Positions 39,410 through 49,587 of a stretch of DNA of 64,000 nucleotides are shown here, piece by piece. This stretch comes from Rhodomicrobium lacus (GTDB taxonomy: Bacteria; Pseudomonadota; Alphaproteobacteria; Rhizobiales; Rhodomicrobiaceae). Both the position numbers and the translations under genes were made by a program. Under the pieces are notes generated by a model. That model saw nothing but the letters and a program-made list of their open reading frames with translations, was not told where the DNA came from and did not search any database. Positions within the stretch are counted from its first letter, which is position 1; each line of letters starts with the position of its first letter. The stretch is from assembly GCF_003992725.1 (NCBI RefSeq), contig NZ_RZNF01000001.1, forward strand, positions 91,578 through 155,577, written 5' to 3'.

Positions 39410-40091
39410 GGTCAAGCTGAAGAAGACGCGCGGGCGCACGGCCTCGCAGCGGCAATGGCTTGAGCGGCAGTTGAACGACCCATATGTCGCCGCGGCGAAG
39501 CGCGACGGCTACCGGAGCCGTGCCGCGTACAAGCTGGAGGAGATCGCCGACAAATACGGTCTTCTGAAACCAGGCGACCTCGTCGTCGACCTCGGTGCCG
39601 CGCCCGGCGGCTGGAGCCAGGTTGCCGCAGAGCGCGTGAAGGCGGCCGAGGGGCGGGGCGCGGTTGTCGCGCTCGACTATCTCGACTTCGATGCCATTCC
39701 CGGCGTGACCATTCTCCAGCAGGATTTCACTGATCCCGCCGCCGACGACCGCCTGCTCGACGTGCTGGCGGGACGCCATCCGAACGCGGTGCTGTCCGAC
39801 ATGGCCGCGCCGACCACAGGCCACCGTCAGACCGACCATCTGCGCATCATGGGGCTTGCCGAGGAAGCGCTGGCCTTCGCCGTGCGCGTGATGGCTCCGG
39901 GCGGCTTTTTCCTCGCAAAGGTGTTCCAGGGCGGCAGCGAGAAAAGCCTGCTCGATGTGCTGAAGCGCGATTTCGCGACCGTGCGCCATATCAAGCCGAA
40001 GGCGAGCCGCGCCGAAAGCCCCGAGCTATATGTGCTCGCGACCGGCTATCGCGGGAAGGCCCGCGATGGGCTCGGCGAGGAAGAAGAATAA
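39372..40091 (+). CDS. rlmE: 23S rRNA (uridine(2552)-2'-O)-methyltransferase
   Basis: A 239-residue FtsJ/RrmJ methyltransferase modifying U2552 in the ribosomal A-loop. The SAM motif VVDLGAAPGGWSQVA and the K-D-K-E tetrad (Lys in RAAYKLEE, Asp in LSDMAAPTTG, Lys in FLAKVFQGG, Glu in ESPELYVLA) are all visible. A basic N-terminus aids RNA binding. The start lies inside the end of the preceding gene, so translation is probably coupled. Confidence 0.96.
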   Translation: MTKREQNPDRSFKVKLKKTRGRTASQRQWLERQLNDPYVAAAKRDGYRSRAAYKLEEIADKYGLLKPGDLVVDLGAAPGGWSQVAAERVKAAEGRGAVVALDYLDFDAIPGVTILQQDFTDPAADDRLLDVLAGRHPNAVLSDMAAPTTGHRQTDHLRIMGLAEEALAFAVRVMAPGGFFLAKVFQGGSEKSLLDVLKRDFATVRHIKPKASRAESPELYVLATGYRGKARDGLGEEEE

Positions 40092-40241
40092 CAGCCACAA
40101 GCGTGGCATTCGGCTCTTTTCGCACCGCGCTGACACCTCACGCCGTGCATTGCTGGCCGCGCCGATATCCACTTCAGGCATACCTGTTGGCAGGCGGCCT
40201 GAGCACGCTCCGAACAGGCAACGCGCGCGAATTTCGCGCGG

Positions 40242-41528
40242 TCAGCGGTTCCGCGGAATGGGGGTCACGGTCAGATCGCCATCGGTTGCGACGCTCGACG
40301 ATGTCGACGGCAGGGTTTGCGTCGATCCGGCGTTCGCGGGCGGCGTAGCGGGCGCATTCTGCACCGCCTGCGAGATGCGCTGAGCGAAGTTCGGATCGCC
40401 GCCTGCGCTTGGTGCCGTGGTCGTCGCAGGCGCCGCCGGAGAAGGAGCAGCAGCCGCCGCAGCGGCAGCCTTGCTCGCCTTGTTGCCGCTCGCATCCGCG
40501 CGCTTCGATGTCCGCTGCGATTCCTCGAACTTCGCGATTTCCTCGCGCGAATATTCGCTCGCCTTGCACGAGCATCCCTTCACGTAGACCTTGCGGTTCC
40601 GGAAGGCGAAAGGCTGCGTCACGTAGAGCCGCCCCGAGAGCGAAACCATCTGATCCACGTCCTGATCGGAGCGGTGATAATAAAGTTCTGCCGGAGACGC
40701 GCATTGCGACTGGCAGCGCTCCGCGTCGGCCTGAAACTGGCTTTCGGTCGTGGCGGTGGAGATCGGATAATAGAAGCCGTCGCATTCACGCACGCAGAGC
40801 GTCCGGTAGGTGGACGCGCTGCCATAGGTCGGCGTCGTGGTCCACGGCGAACGCGGCGCGGCGGGCTCGGAATCTTCCTCATTGCTGAAGAACGAGAAGA
40901 TCGAGCTGTCGCGCCTGCGCTGCGCGTCGTATTCGCGCGAATACTGATCCCCGCAACGGTTGCGGGCGAGTTCGGCCACGATGTCGTCATGGCGGGCGCG
41001 CGGCGCGCTGCCGCGCACGATGGCGTCGCGGCGCGATTTCAACTGCGTGAGATTGGCCTTCGCATCCTGCACCTGGCGGTCGAGGTCGAGGCAGCGCGGC
41101 GTGCGGCGCAGCGTCTTGCCGAACAGGAACATGTCCTCATAGCAGTCGGAGCGGTCGGCGTCGGCCTGCGCGCGGCGGAATATCATATCGGCCGTGCGCA
41201 TGTCGGCGTCGATCCTCGGCAATTGGTCCTGCCCCGTGCTTGCGCCACCGCCAGAGAGCTGCGCTTCAAGGTCGCGGCAGCGCGGGTTCTGATTGCCGTA
41301 AGGCGGCGCCCCATAGGGCTGACCGTAAGGCGCCTGCTGCTGGCCCTGCCCGTAGGGTGTCTGCCCGTAAGGTGCCTGCCCCTGCCCATAAACCGGCTGC
41401 TGCTGCCCGTAAGGCGACGAATCGTAACGGCCTGAACTGCCCCACTGCGCCGCGCTCTCCGTGACACCGAAGGCGAGCGTCGCCGCCAACGCGCAAACAA
41501 GGCTCACACTGCGAAAGAAAGTCGTCAT
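40242..41528 (-). CDS. DUF2865 secreted protein
   Basis: A 428-residue exported protein. A signal peptide ends near residue 27 (ESAA). Residues about 35-80 are a low-complexity run of PYGQ-type repeats (Gln, Tyr, Gly, Pro). The middle is helical and charged. The DUF2865 core contains YRTLCVRECDGFYYPIS and two further Cys pairs (CQSQC, CSCKA), suggesting disulphides in the periplasm. The C-terminal part is Ala/Pro/Ser-rich. AGGTGA precedes the ATG. Function of the family is unknown; it is common in Hyphomicrobiales. Confidence 0.85.
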   Translation of the reverse strand: MTTFFRSVSLVCALAATLAFGVTESAAQWGSSGRYDSSPYGQQQPVYGQGQAPYGQTPYGQGQQQAPYGQPYGAPPYGNQNPRCRDLEAQLSGGGASTGQDQLPRIDADMRTADMIFRRAQADADRSDCYEDMFLFGKTLRRTPRCLDLDRQVQDAKANLTQLKSRRDAIVRGSAPRARHDDIVAELARNRCGDQYSREYDAQRRRDSSIFSFFSNEEDSEPAAPRSPWTTTPTYGSASTYRTLCVRECDGFYYPISTATTESQFQADAERCQSQCASPAELYYHRSDQDVDQMVSLSGRLYVTQPFAFRNRKVYVKGCSCKASEYSREEIAKFEESQRTSKRADASGNKASKAAAAAAAAPSPAAPATTTAPSAGGDPNFAQRISQAVQNAPATPPANAGSTQTLPSTSSSVATDGDLTVTPIPRNR

Positions 41529-41813
41529 ATCACCTGCCGCCGATCGGGGCCGGGCGGCCCCTGCCTCGAACTATTAGCCCCGATTGCCGCCGTTCGCAAA
41601 CCAGCCCTTAACACTCACGCGAAATTTCACTGCAAAATCGGCGAGTCACGCACTGTCCGGCTTGACCTCGCACAAATTTGCGGCGATGTTCTGATCATGA
41701 GACAAAATGTTTCGATCTGCAGCCGGTGCATTATCAACGCGAGCTAGAAAAACGCTGGCGCGGCACAGGATTTTTGTTTCAGAGACAAGCCCCGCCAGCA
41801 AGGGCCAGGGCTT

Positions 41814-43151
41814 ATGAAGCTTAAGCTTTACAATACGCGGACACGACGCAAGGAAATTTTCCGGCCCATCGACGGGAAGGCCGTGCGGATGTATGTCTGC
41901 GGTCCGACCGTCTACGATTTCGCGCATATCGGCAATGCGCGCCCCGTGATCGTGTTCGACGTGCTGTTCCGACTGCTGCGGCATATCTACGGCGCCGAGC
42001 ACGTCATCTATGCGCGCAACATCACCGACGTCGACGACAAGATCAACGCGCGGGCGGCAGCCGAGGGCATATCGATCCGCGAACTGACCGAGCGCACCGC
42101 CGCGCAGTTTCACGCAGACGTGGCCGCCATCGGCGCGTTGCCGCCCACCATCGAGCCGCGCGCAACGGAGCATATCGCGGAGATGATTGCGCTCGTCGAA
42201 CGTCTGGTGGAACGCGGCCACGCCTACGCAGCGGAAGGTCATGTGCTGTTCAACGTGCCGTCCGACGACGATTATGGCGAGCTTTCCCGCCGGTCCGTCG
42301 ACGACATGCGGGCGGGCGCGCGCGTAGAGGTCGCGCCTTACAAGCGCGACGCGATGGACTTCGTGCTTTGGAAGCCGAGCACGGGCGCGGAACCCGGATG
42401 GGAAAGCCCGTGGGGCTTCGGCCGTCCCGGCTGGCATCTCGAATGCTCCGCCATGGCCGAAAAGCACCTCGGCACCGTGTTCGACATCCATGGCGGCGGT
42501 ATCGACCTGCTCTTCCCGCATCACGAGAACGAGCTGGCGCAATCGACCTGCGCGCACGATACCGAAGTCATGGCGAACTACTGGGTGCACAACGGCCATC
42601 TTCAGGTCGAGGGACAGAAGATGTCGAAGTCGCTCGGCAATTTCATCACCATCCGCGACCTGCTGAAGGATTGGCCGGGCGATGTGATCCGTCTCAACAT
42701 GCTGCGCACGCATTACCGACAGCCGATGGACTGGACGGCGAAGGGTCTCGCGGAAAGCGATTCGCTGCTCAGGCGCTGGCGCGCGGCCATTGACGAAGAC
42801 GGCGTGGTGAGCGATGGCGATTTCGACGACAGCGCGTTTCTCGATGCACTCGCCGACGACCTCAACACGCCGCTCGCCATCTCGGCGATCCACCAGATGG
42901 AGCCGGGCGACAAATTTCGCGCGCTCGATCTGCTCGGCCTCGGCGAACCTGCGGAAGATCCGCGTTTGAAGGCGGTGAACGAAAACGCGATCGAGGCGCG
43001 AATTACCGCGCGGCTGGCGGCCCGCAAATCGAAGGACTGGGCGGAGGCTGACCGCATCCGCAACGAGCTGGCCGCGATGGGCGTCGCGTTGAAGGACGCG
43101 AAGAACCCGGCGACAGGCGAAATCGAGACGACCTGGGAAATCGCGCGGTAG
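41814..43151 (+). CDS. cysS: cysteinyl-tRNA synthetase
   Basis: A 445-residue class I aminoacyl-tRNA synthetase charging tRNA-Cys. The zinc cysteine Cys29 sits in [10 protein letters not shown]; the HIGH motif is HIGN (38-41) and KMSKS is near 269-273 followed by LGN. A C-terminal anticodon-binding helical part is present, slightly shorter than in E. coli. cimA follows 100 bases downstream. Confidence 0.98.
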   Translation: MKLKLYNTRTRRKEIFRPIDGKAVRMYVCGPTVYDFAHIGNARPVIVFDVLFRLLRHIYGAEHVIYARNITDVDDKINARAAAEGISIRELTERTAAQFHADVAAIGALPPTIEPRATEHIAEMIALVERLVERGHAYAAEGHVLFNVPSDDDYGELSRRSVDDMRAGARVEVAPYKRDAMDFVLWKPSTGAEPGWESPWGFGRPGWHLECSAMAEKHLGTVFDIHGGGIDLLFPHHENELAQSTCAHDTEVMANYWVHNGHLQVEGQKMSKSLGNFITIRDLLKDWPGDVIRLNMLRTHYRQPMDWTAKGLAESDSLLRRWRAAIDEDGVVSDGDFDDSAFLDALADDLNTPLAISAIHQMEPGDKFRALDLLGLGEPAEDPRLKAVNENAIEARITARLAARKSKDWAEADRIRNELAAMGVALKDAKNPATGEIETTWEIAR

Positions 43152-43251
43152 CAAAACCTGCCGACCGGAAACGGGGCGAAGCTTGCAAAGCGCGCGCGAT
43201 TTTCAGCGCTCCCGGCAGGCGCGGAGCGCATTCTTTTTGATTGGGCAAGTT

Positions 43252-44904
43252 ATGAAAAAGCGGCTGTATCTCTTCGACACCACGCTGCGCGATGGTGCGC
43301 AAACCCTCGGCGTCGATTTCTCGCTCGAAGACAAGCATCTCATCGCGAAGCGCCTCGACGCGCTCGGCATCGACTATATCGAGGGCGGCTATCCCGGCGC
43401 GAACCCGGTGGACACGGCCTTTTTCGAGGCGCCCCCGAAGCTCAACGCGAAGCTCGTCGCCTTCGGCATGACGAAGCGCGCGGGCCGCTCCACCTCGAAC
43501 GACCCGGGCTTTCAGCAGCTTCTTTCGGCGAAGGCGGACGCGGTCTGTCTCGTCGCGAAGTCCTGGGATTTTCATGTCGACCTGCAACTCGGCATCACGC
43601 TCGATGAAAATCTCGACGCCATCCGCGCATCGGTTGCCGCGGTGGTCGAGCGCGGGCGCGAGTCCATCATCGACTGCGAGCACTTCTTCGACGGCTACAA
43701 GGCAAACCCGGATTATGCGCTCGCCTGCGCGAAGGCGGCGTACGAGGCGGGCGCGCGCTGGGTGGTGCTGTGCGACACGAACGGCGGCACGCTTCCGCAC
43801 GAGGTCGCGAAGATCGTGGCGGCGGTGACAAGCGTGCTCCCCGGCGACCACATCGGCATCCACGCGCATAACGACACCGAGCAGGGTGTGGCGAATTCGC
43901 TTTCCGCCGTGCTATCGGGCGCGTGTCAGGTGCAGGGCACGTTGAACGGCCTCGGCGAGCGCTGCGGCAACGCGAACCTGACCTCCATCATCCCGACGCT
44001 GCTGCTGAAAGACGATTTCGGGGGCGCGTTCGAGACGCGTGTCACGCCCTCCGCGCTGAAGACGCTCACCTCCGTGTCGCGCCAGTTCGACGAACTCATG
44101 AACCGCCAGCCGAACCGCCACGCGCCCTATGTCGGCGAATCGGCCTTCGCGCACAAGGGCGGCATTCACGCCTCGGCGGTGAACAAGGAGCCGAAATCCT
44201 ACGAGCACGTGCCGCCGGAGAGTGTCGGCAACGCGCGGAAGCTGCTCGTCTCCAATCAGGCGGGACGGTCGAACATCCTGGCGGAACTCGCGCGCATCGG
44301 CATGGAGGTCGACAAGGACGATCCGCGCCTCGCCGCGCTCCTCGACGATGTGAAGACGCGCGAGGCGCAAGGATACGCCTATGAAGCGGCCGACGCCTCT
44401 TTCGAGCTTCTCGCGCGGCGGGCGCTTGGCGAGGTGCCCGATTTCTTCGACGTGGATCAGTTCCGCGTCATGGTGGAACGCCGCCACAACGCGAAGGGCG
44501 AGCTTGTCACGGTGTCCGAGGCGGTCGTCAAGGTGCGTATCGGCGACGACGTTCTCATGAATGCCGGCGAAGGCAATGGCCCGGTGCATGCGCTCGACCA
44601 GGCGTTGAGAAAGGATCTCGGCGCCTATCAGCCGAGCATACAGGATCTCGAACTTGTGGATTTCCGCGTGCGTATCCTGACCGGCGGCACGGACGCGATC
44701 ACGCGCGTGCTCATCGAGTGCCGGGAAAAATCATCGGGCGTGCGCTGGTTCACGGTGGGCGTCTCGCCCAATATTGTAGATGCGTCGTTCGAGGCGTTGC
44801 TCGATTCCATCAATTTCAAGCTTCTGAAAGACGGGGTGGCGGCGGTCGCACGCACGGACAGCGTGGTGCTTTTCGATGGCGCGGCCGTGAGAAGGAGCGC
44901 CTGA
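43252..44904 (+). CDS. cimA: (R)-citramalate synthase
   Basis: A 550-residue DRE-TIM enzyme condensing acetyl-CoA and pyruvate to citramalate, the first step of the threonine-independent route to isoleucine. DTTLRDGAQT (residues 9-18) and GIHAHND are the metal and catalytic motifs; GGIHASA is also typical. The C-terminal regulatory domain (about 400-535), which binds isoleucine for feedback inhibition, is complete. The length and the sequence YLFDTTLRDGAQTLGVDFS favour CimA over homocitrate or isopropylmalate synthases. The start is an ATG just past a T-rich patch. Confidence 0.93.
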   Translation: MKKRLYLFDTTLRDGAQTLGVDFSLEDKHLIAKRLDALGIDYIEGGYPGANPVDTAFFEAPPKLNAKLVAFGMTKRAGRSTSNDPGFQQLLSAKADAVCLVAKSWDFHVDLQLGITLDENLDAIRASVAAVVERGRESIIDCEHFFDGYKANPDYALACAKAAYEAGARWVVLCDTNGGTLPHEVAKIVAAVTSVLPGDHIGIHAHNDTEQGVANSLSAVLSGACQVQGTLNGLGERCGNANLTSIIPTLLLKDDFGGAFETRVTPSALKTLTSVSRQFDELMNRQPNRHAPYVGESAFAHKGGIHASAVNKEPKSYEHVPPESVGNARKLLVSNQAGRSNILAELARIGMEVDKDDPRLAALLDDVKTREAQGYAYEAADASFELLARRALGEVPDFFDVDQFRVMVERRHNAKGELVTVSEAVVKVRIGDDVLMNAGEGNGPVHALDQALRKDLGAYQPSIQDLELVDFRVRILTGGTDAITRVLIECREKSSGVRWFTVGVSPNIVDASFEALLDSINFKLLKDGVAAVARTDSVVLFDGAAVRRSA

Positions 44905-45119
44905 CACCGTTCGTGGCCCGTTAATCGCTTCCCTCGATTGGGGATGACGGAAGGGCCGCGTTGGCGTAGGACGGTGCGGCAAGGGTCAGGCTTCCAGGAT
45001 CGGGCGCGATGCCACGCGTCCGCTGGCTGACGGAATTTTCTCGCGCGGCCTGTCCGCGTATCTCGTGTTGTTTTGAGCCGGAGGATGAAGCCGACCGGCG
45101 GATATTCGGGGGTAAAGAC

Positions 45120-45506
45120 ATGGGGCGTTTCTGGATTTTCATCGCGGCGGTTCTTGGCGCGCTCTCGGTCGCGGCCGGAGCCATCGGCGCGCACGAGGTG
45201 ACGGCCGATGCGTCGCGTCAGGCGTTCGCTTCGGCGGCGCTTTATCACACGCTGCATTCGCTTGCGCTGCTCGGCGTCGGCGTCGTGCTCTTCATCTCGC
45301 AGGGCTGGCGGACGCGTGTCGGCACGATCTTCCTGAACCTCGCGGCGCTGCTGTTCGTCGTCGGGATCGTCTTGTTCTCGGGCGGCATCTATGCGCGCCA
45401 TACGGAGATCTTCGCGACGCCGTTCGGCGTGGTTCCCGCTGGCGGCGCGGCCCTCATCGGCGCCTGGCTGGCTTTCGCCATCGGCGCTCTCGGTTTGCGC
45501 CGTTAG
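45120..45506 (+). CDS. DUF423 family membrane protein
   Basis: A 128-residue inner-membrane protein with four hydrophobic helices: FIFIAAVLGALSVAAGAIGAH-like opening with the conserved GAIGAHE, then SLALLGVGVVLFI, LAALLFVVGIVLFSGGIY, and a C-terminal helix. This is the DUF423/YgdD pattern. GGGGGT lies before the ATG. No function is known. The open frame above the ATG is a shadow. Confidence 0.9.
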   Translation: MGRFWIFIAAVLGALSVAAGAIGAHEVTADASRQAFASAALYHTLHSLALLGVGVVLFISQGWRTRVGTIFLNLAALLFVVGIVLFSGGIYARHTEIFATPFGVVPAGGAALIGAWLAFAIGALGLRR

Positions 45507-45819
45507 GTGAAGCTGTTTTCCCCTATCAATCAGAGGGATAGGCCCTAAACATATTTCCGCGCCCGGATCGCATCACGACAAAGAAGCCGGCGCTCGGGCG
45601 ACGACGAAACCGTCGACGCCTGCTACCGGCTTGTTGCACTGGACCTTCCGCCGTCTGCGGTGCGCGGGGGCGCGCTCCCCTGCTCCTCGTCGCATGCGGA
45701 AAACACTGGACGCTTCATCACGCGGTGTAACTCCATTCCGTTACGCAGCACTCGCTCTGAACTTGCGGCCCGGACTGCACCCGGTGGCTGTCTGAACCTC
45801 TGCTTGATGACGACAGGTC
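45507..45819. other. gene-free region
   Basis: 313 bases between two convergent genes. I see no reading frame with a ribosome site and no tRNA-like fold. CCTATC (about 45524) and GATAGG form a short imperfect hairpin just after the DUF423 stop. Otherwise nothing recognisable. Confidence 0.5.
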
Positions 45820-46287
45820 TTAATGGGCGGTCACGCCGTTGGCGACGGTCTTGCGGCGGCGACCCCGTGCCTTCGGCGCGGCGGTGGCGAGAACGGCGGA
45901 AATTTCAAGCGCTTCCGACGGGATTTCGATCGGCGCAGACTTGACTTTTTCAGCCGGAGTTTCGACCGCTTCAGCCACGACGTCGATAACAGCCGGAAAT
46001 TCGACGACGGCGGCGGCTTCGACCTTCGCCTTCGGCTTGCGGCCACGGCGCGCGGGTTGCTTCGGCTCGACAGCGATCGAGGCGGCAGCGGCGGCGGCGC
46101 GTTTGGCCGTGGCGGCGGCCTTCCGGGCGGCCTTGCGCACACGGGCGACTTCGGCATTCGCAAGGCGGATCAGCGCGCGCAGCTCTTCGGAAATCGCAAC
46201 GTCCAGAGCTGCAACGGCATCGGCTGCATTGGCGAGATTATGGGCGATCGTGTTGATCGCAATAGTGTTGGGAGAGAGAGAGGCCAT
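45820..46287 (-). CDS. Ala/Lys-rich basic protein with an AT-hook-like motif
   Basis: A 155-residue protein. An N-terminal helical part of about 50 residues (AHNLANAADAVAALDVAISEEL) leads into a Lys/Ala/Arg-rich stretch resembling histone H1-like tails (ARKAAATAKRAAAAAAS), then RRGRKPKAK, an AT-hook-like core GRKP, an acidic Ala/Val/Glu segment, and a second basic motif RGRRRKT near the end. No signal peptide. This composition suggests DNA binding or nucleoid association (inference). A perfect TTTTACGTAAAA palindrome lies about 70 bases upstream. It is not a family I can name. Confidence 0.65.
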   Translation of the reverse strand: MASLSPNTIAINTIAHNLANAADAVAALDVAISEELRALIRLANAEVARVRKAARKAAATAKRAAAAAASIAVEPKQPARRGRKPKAKVEAAAVVEFPAVIDVVAEAVETPAEKVKSAPIEIPSEALEISAVLATAAPKARGRRRKTVANGVTAH

Positions 46288-46357
46288 TGTTTTTGCTTTC
46301 GGTTTGAACCGGCCCCCGCGGCCGGCTTCTCCCTTAGCAATCTATGGTTGTGTTTAA

Positions 46358-46369
46358 TTTTACGTAAAA
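46358..46369. promoter_or_regulatory. TTTTACGTAAAA palindrome
   Basis: A perfect 12-base palindrome in an AT-rich patch, 71 bases upstream of the Ala/Lys-rich protein gene. It could be an operator; the factor is unknown. Confidence 0.35.
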
Positions 46370-46538
46370 AGTGGGCTTTTAACAATGACATGGCTCTTCT
46401 TTTTTCATTAGACGGATTTTTTTATCAGCCAAACGGCTGAAATTCCGCCAAATATAATACGCATCGCATCCAAACCGGGACGCACAAGCGATGGGGCGAC
46501 CGTTCGAATCAGTCGCGTTCCGCGTGTGCAGCGGATGC

Positions 46539-46569
46539 AAAAAAGGCGCCACGCCGATGCGCCGCGCCT
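46539..46569 (-). terminator. intrinsic terminator of the SHOCT-domain gene
   Basis: Read on the minus strand, AGGCGCGGCGC and GCGTGGCGCCT pair with one mismatch around ATCG and are followed by TTTTTT. It lies 54 bases after the stop of the minus-strand gene at 46623. Confidence 0.85.
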
Positions 46570-46622
46570 CGTGGAATCGATTTATTGACGGCGTCCGAAC
46601 ACGCCTGCGACGTTGCGGCCCG

Positions 46623-47501
46623 CTACAGCCGCTTCAGAATTTCCGCTTTCTTCGCAGCAAACTCTTCTTCGGAAATATATCCCTTGTCGCGCAAGCCGCC
46701 GAGCTGTTCGAGAAGGGCCAGCCCCGCATTTTGCAGCTCGCTGACCGTGGTCGCGCCGGAGGTCGTTACCGCTGCGGGCGACGCGTGTTCGCCGCCATGC
46801 GACACGGCAGCGGGCGCGTTTTGCCCGGCAGCGCCGCCGACGCGCGGCAGCGTGTCGATGCGCACGGTGCCGTTCTGGCTCGAAAACGTCATGCTCTCGC
46901 CGCCGCCCTGCTGCTGCCCGAAGCCATAGACCGAGTAGCCCGTGGTGTCGTAAATTTCGACGCGCCCATTTCCGTAATCGATGGCGAGGCGATTTGCGTG
47001 GGGGAAATAGGCATAACGCGTCGTGTTCTGCCCGCCCGTCGACGACGGGTTGCCAAGCTCCGACGGCCACCAGCCGCCCGACGAGGATTGGCCGAAGCCG
47101 CCGCCCTGATATTGCGACTGTCCGTAATCGCCCGACTGCTGTTGCTGCCCCGGAAAACCGCCCGATTGTTGCTGCTGCTGATTCGAGTGATTCTGGTTGG
47201 CGTAAGGTTGCTGCTGCGGTTGCGGCGCGAAGATACCCGGCTGGAACATCAGGTTAGACAACTCATTGCAGAGATTGTCGACCGTAACCTTGGCGGAATT
47301 GTTGAACATGTCGCCTACCATGGTCATGCCGCCCCGCATCCACTGGCCGCCGCCGCCGAACTCGGACAAGTTGAACTGCGCCATGCTTCCGCCGCCGCGA
47401 ATGACGGCGTCGAACATGATCTTCACGGAGTCGATGGCGATCTGATAGCGGTCGGCGATGGCGGCGACGAGGCGTTCGCCCTCGGGCGTCAGGTTTGTCA
47501 T
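46623..47501 (-). CDS. SHOCT-domain protein with Gln/Gly-rich linker
   Basis: A 292-residue protein. The N-terminal about 85 residues are helical (TPEGERLVAAIADRY start). Residues about 90-150 form a Gln/Gly/Ser/Pro low-complexity linker. A middle segment contains RYAYFPHANRLAIDYGNGR. The C-terminus is a SHOCT domain (LEQLGGLRDKGYISEEEF). SHOCT domains mediate oligomerisation in diverse proteins. No signal peptide. GGGAG eight bases before the ATG at 47501 supports the start; the longer frame is a shadow. A strong terminator follows. Function unknown. Confidence 0.85.
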   Translation of the reverse strand: MTNLTPEGERLVAAIADRYQIAIDSVKIMFDAVIRGGGSMAQFNLSEFGGGGQWMRGGMTMVGDMFNNSAKVTVDNLCNELSNLMFQPGIFAPQPQQQPYANQNHSNQQQQQSGGFPGQQQQSGDYGQSQYQGGGFGQSSSGGWWPSELGNPSSTGGQNTTRYAYFPHANRLAIDYGNGRVEIYDTTGYSVYGFGQQQGGGESMTFSSQNGTVRIDTLPRVGGAAGQNAPAAVSHGGEHASPAAVTTSGATTVSELQNAGLALLEQLGGLRDKGYISEEEFAAKKAEILKRL

Positions 47502-47622
47502 TGCGGCGTCTCCCTTTAGCGCATCTGCGCTCGGCGTTATTCTACCTTTGGAGCATTCGAGCGCTCGCTCGAATGCTGAATGAAACGTGCGCAAGACTTG
47601 CGGCGCTCTTCTCGCGCAAACT

Positions 47623-48936
47623 CTAAAGAATGAATTTCGACAGGTCCGCGTTCTTCGCGAGATCTCCGACCTGCGCCTTGACATATGCCGCGTCGATGAC
47701 GAACTTCGTCCGCGCCTTGTCTGCCGCCTCGAAGCTGATTTCATCCAGCACGCGCTCCATGACAGTAGAGAGACGGCGCGCGCCGATATTTTCGACATTC
47801 GCGTTCACTTCCACTGCCACATCGGCGATGGCGTCGATGGCGTCCTCGCTGAACTCAAGTTCCACGCCCTCGGTTGCCATGAGCGCGATGGATTGCTTGA
47901 TGAGGCTCGATTTCGGCTCGCGCAGGATGCGGCGGAAATCGTCGCCCGTCAGCGCCTGAAGCTCGACGCGGATCGGCAGACGGCCCTGCAACTCGGGCAA
48001 CATGTCCGACGGCTTCGCCACATGGAACGCACCCGACGCGATGAACAGGATATGGTCGGTTTTCACCGGGCCGTATTTGGTGCTGACGGTCGTTCCCTCG
48101 ATCAGCGGCAACAGGTCGCGCTGCACGCCCTCGCGGCTGACGTCGGCGCCCATGCGTTCGGACCGCGCGGTGATCTTGTCTATCTCGTCGAGGAAGACGA
48201 TGCCGTTTTCCTCCACCGCCGTGATCGCATCCTGAACCACGGCCTCGTTGTCGAGCAGCTTGTCGCTTTCGTCGTTGATCAGCACCTCGTAAGAATCGCG
48301 CACGGAAAGACGGCGCGTCTTGGTGCGCTGGCCGAACGCCTTGCCGAGCACATCGTTGAGATTCATCATGCTTATGGACGAGCCGGGCATGCCCGGGATC
48401 TCGAAGCCGCCCATCGGGCCACCCGTATCGGCCACCTGGATCTCGATTTCCTTTTCGTCGAGTTCGCCATCGCGCAGCTTCTTGCGGAACGCGTCTTTGG
48501 TGGCGGGGCTGGCATGCGGCCCGACGAGCGCGGTGAGCACCCGGTCTTCCGCCAGAAGATGGGCCTTTGCGCGCACTTCCTTGCGCTTCGTCTCGCGCAC
48601 GAGGCTGATCGCGCTTTCGACGAGGTCGCGGATGATCTGGTCCACGTCCCGGCCGACATACCCGACTTCGGTGAATTTCGTGGCTTCGACCTTGAGGAAC
48701 GGCGCATTGGCGAGCTTGGCGAGGCGGCGCGAAATCTCCGTCTTGCCGACGCCCGTCGGGCCGATCATGAGGATGTTCTTCGGGAGCACCTCCTCGCGCA
48801 TGTCGTCCTTGAGCTGCTGCCTGCGCCAGCGATTGCGCAAGGCGATGGCGACGGCGCGTTTCGCGTCGTTCTGGCCGACGATGTGGCGGTCGAGTTCGGA
48901 GACGATCTCGCGCGGGGAAAAATTGACTTCAGACAT
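47623..48936 (-). CDS. hslU: ATP-dependent protease ATPase subunit HslU
   Basis: A 437-residue AAA+ unfoldase that feeds substrates into the HslV peptidase. Walker A is GPTGVGKT (59-66), Walker B is VFLDEIDK, and the C-terminus ends LSKFIL, the tail that inserts into HslV. Its start lies inside the last codons of hslV (eight-base overlap), so the two are translated together on the minus strand. Confidence 0.98.
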   Translation of the reverse strand: MSEVNFSPREIVSELDRHIVGQNDAKRAVAIALRNRWRRQQLKDDMREEVLPKNILMIGPTGVGKTEISRRLAKLANAPFLKVEATKFTEVGYVGRDVDQIIRDLVESAISLVRETKRKEVRAKAHLLAEDRVLTALVGPHASPATKDAFRKKLRDGELDEKEIEIQVADTGGPMGGFEIPGMPGSSISMMNLNDVLGKAFGQRTKTRRLSVRDSYEVLINDESDKLLDNEAVVQDAITAVEENGIVFLDEIDKITARSERMGADVSREGVQRDLLPLIEGTTVSTKYGPVKTDHILFIASGAFHVAKPSDMLPELQGRLPIRVELQALTGDDFRRILREPKSSLIKQSIALMATEGVELEFSEDAIDAIADVAVEVNANVENIGARRLSTVMERVLDEISFEAADKARTKFVIDAAYVKAQVGDLAKNADLSKFIL

Positions 48937-49501
48937 TGGACGGCAGGCTTTCGACGATGATGTTGTTGTTCGTGTAAACGCAGATGTCGGCGGCGATGGC
49001 CATGGATCTGCGCGCGATGTCCTCCGCGGAGAGGTCAGTGTCGAGGAGCGCGCGGGCGGCGGCGAGCGCATAATTGCCGCCGGAGCCGATGCCCATGACG
49101 GCGCGCTCGGGTTCCAGCACATCGCCCGTGCCGGTGAGCACCAGCGTCGCGTTCTTGTCGGCGACGATCATCATGGCTTCGAGGCGGCGCAGATAGCGGT
49201 CGGTGCGCCAATCCTTCGCGAGATCGACGCAAGCGCGGACAAGCTGGTCGGGATACATTTCAAGCTTGGATTCGAGGCGCTCGAACAGCGTGAACGCGTC
49301 GGCGGTCGCTCCCGCGAAGCCTGAGATCACATTGCCCTTGCCGAGGGTTCGGACCTTCTTCGCGTTGGCCTTGATAACCGTCTGGCCGAGGGACACCTGT
49401 CCGTCACCGGCTACGACCACCCGGCCGCCCTTGCGAACGGTAAGAATTGTGGTGCCGTGCCAGCCTGTGGGGTCGTGAGGGGATTGCGCAAAATGCGTCA
49501 T
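48929..49501 (-). CDS. hslV: ATP-dependent protease peptidase subunit HslV
   Basis: A 190-residue proteasome-like threonine peptidase. The catalytic Thr is residue 17 or the equivalent in [13 protein letters not shown], so a 16-residue propeptide must be removed; E. coli HslV loses only Met. [11 protein letters not shown] and [13 protein letters not shown] are family marks. The gene is divergent from hisB with an 86-base shared promoter region. Confidence 0.97.
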   Translation of the reverse strand: MTHFAQSPHDPTGWHGTTILTVRKGGRVVVAGDGQVSLGQTVIKANAKKVRTLGKGNVISGFAGATADAFTLFERLESKLEMYPDQLVRACVDLAKDWRTDRYLRRLEAMMIVADKNATLVLTGTGDVLEPERAVMGIGSGGNYALAAARALLDTDLSAEDIARRSMAIAADICVYTNNNIIVESLPSNV

Positions 49502-49587
49502 TTGTCGTACCTGCTTTATCGAAGCGGATATGGCGCGCGCGCTAAAACCGTCAAGAAGCGGCTTGCGTGGCCAACGAGGACTGAGCT

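Larger units (their letters stand above)
46288..46622. other. intergenic region with promoter palindrome and terminator
   Basis: 335 bases, AT-rich from 46340 to 46470, without a gene. It holds the likely promoter of the minus-strand basic protein, including the palindrome at 46358, and the terminator of the SHOCT gene at 46539. Confidence 0.6.
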
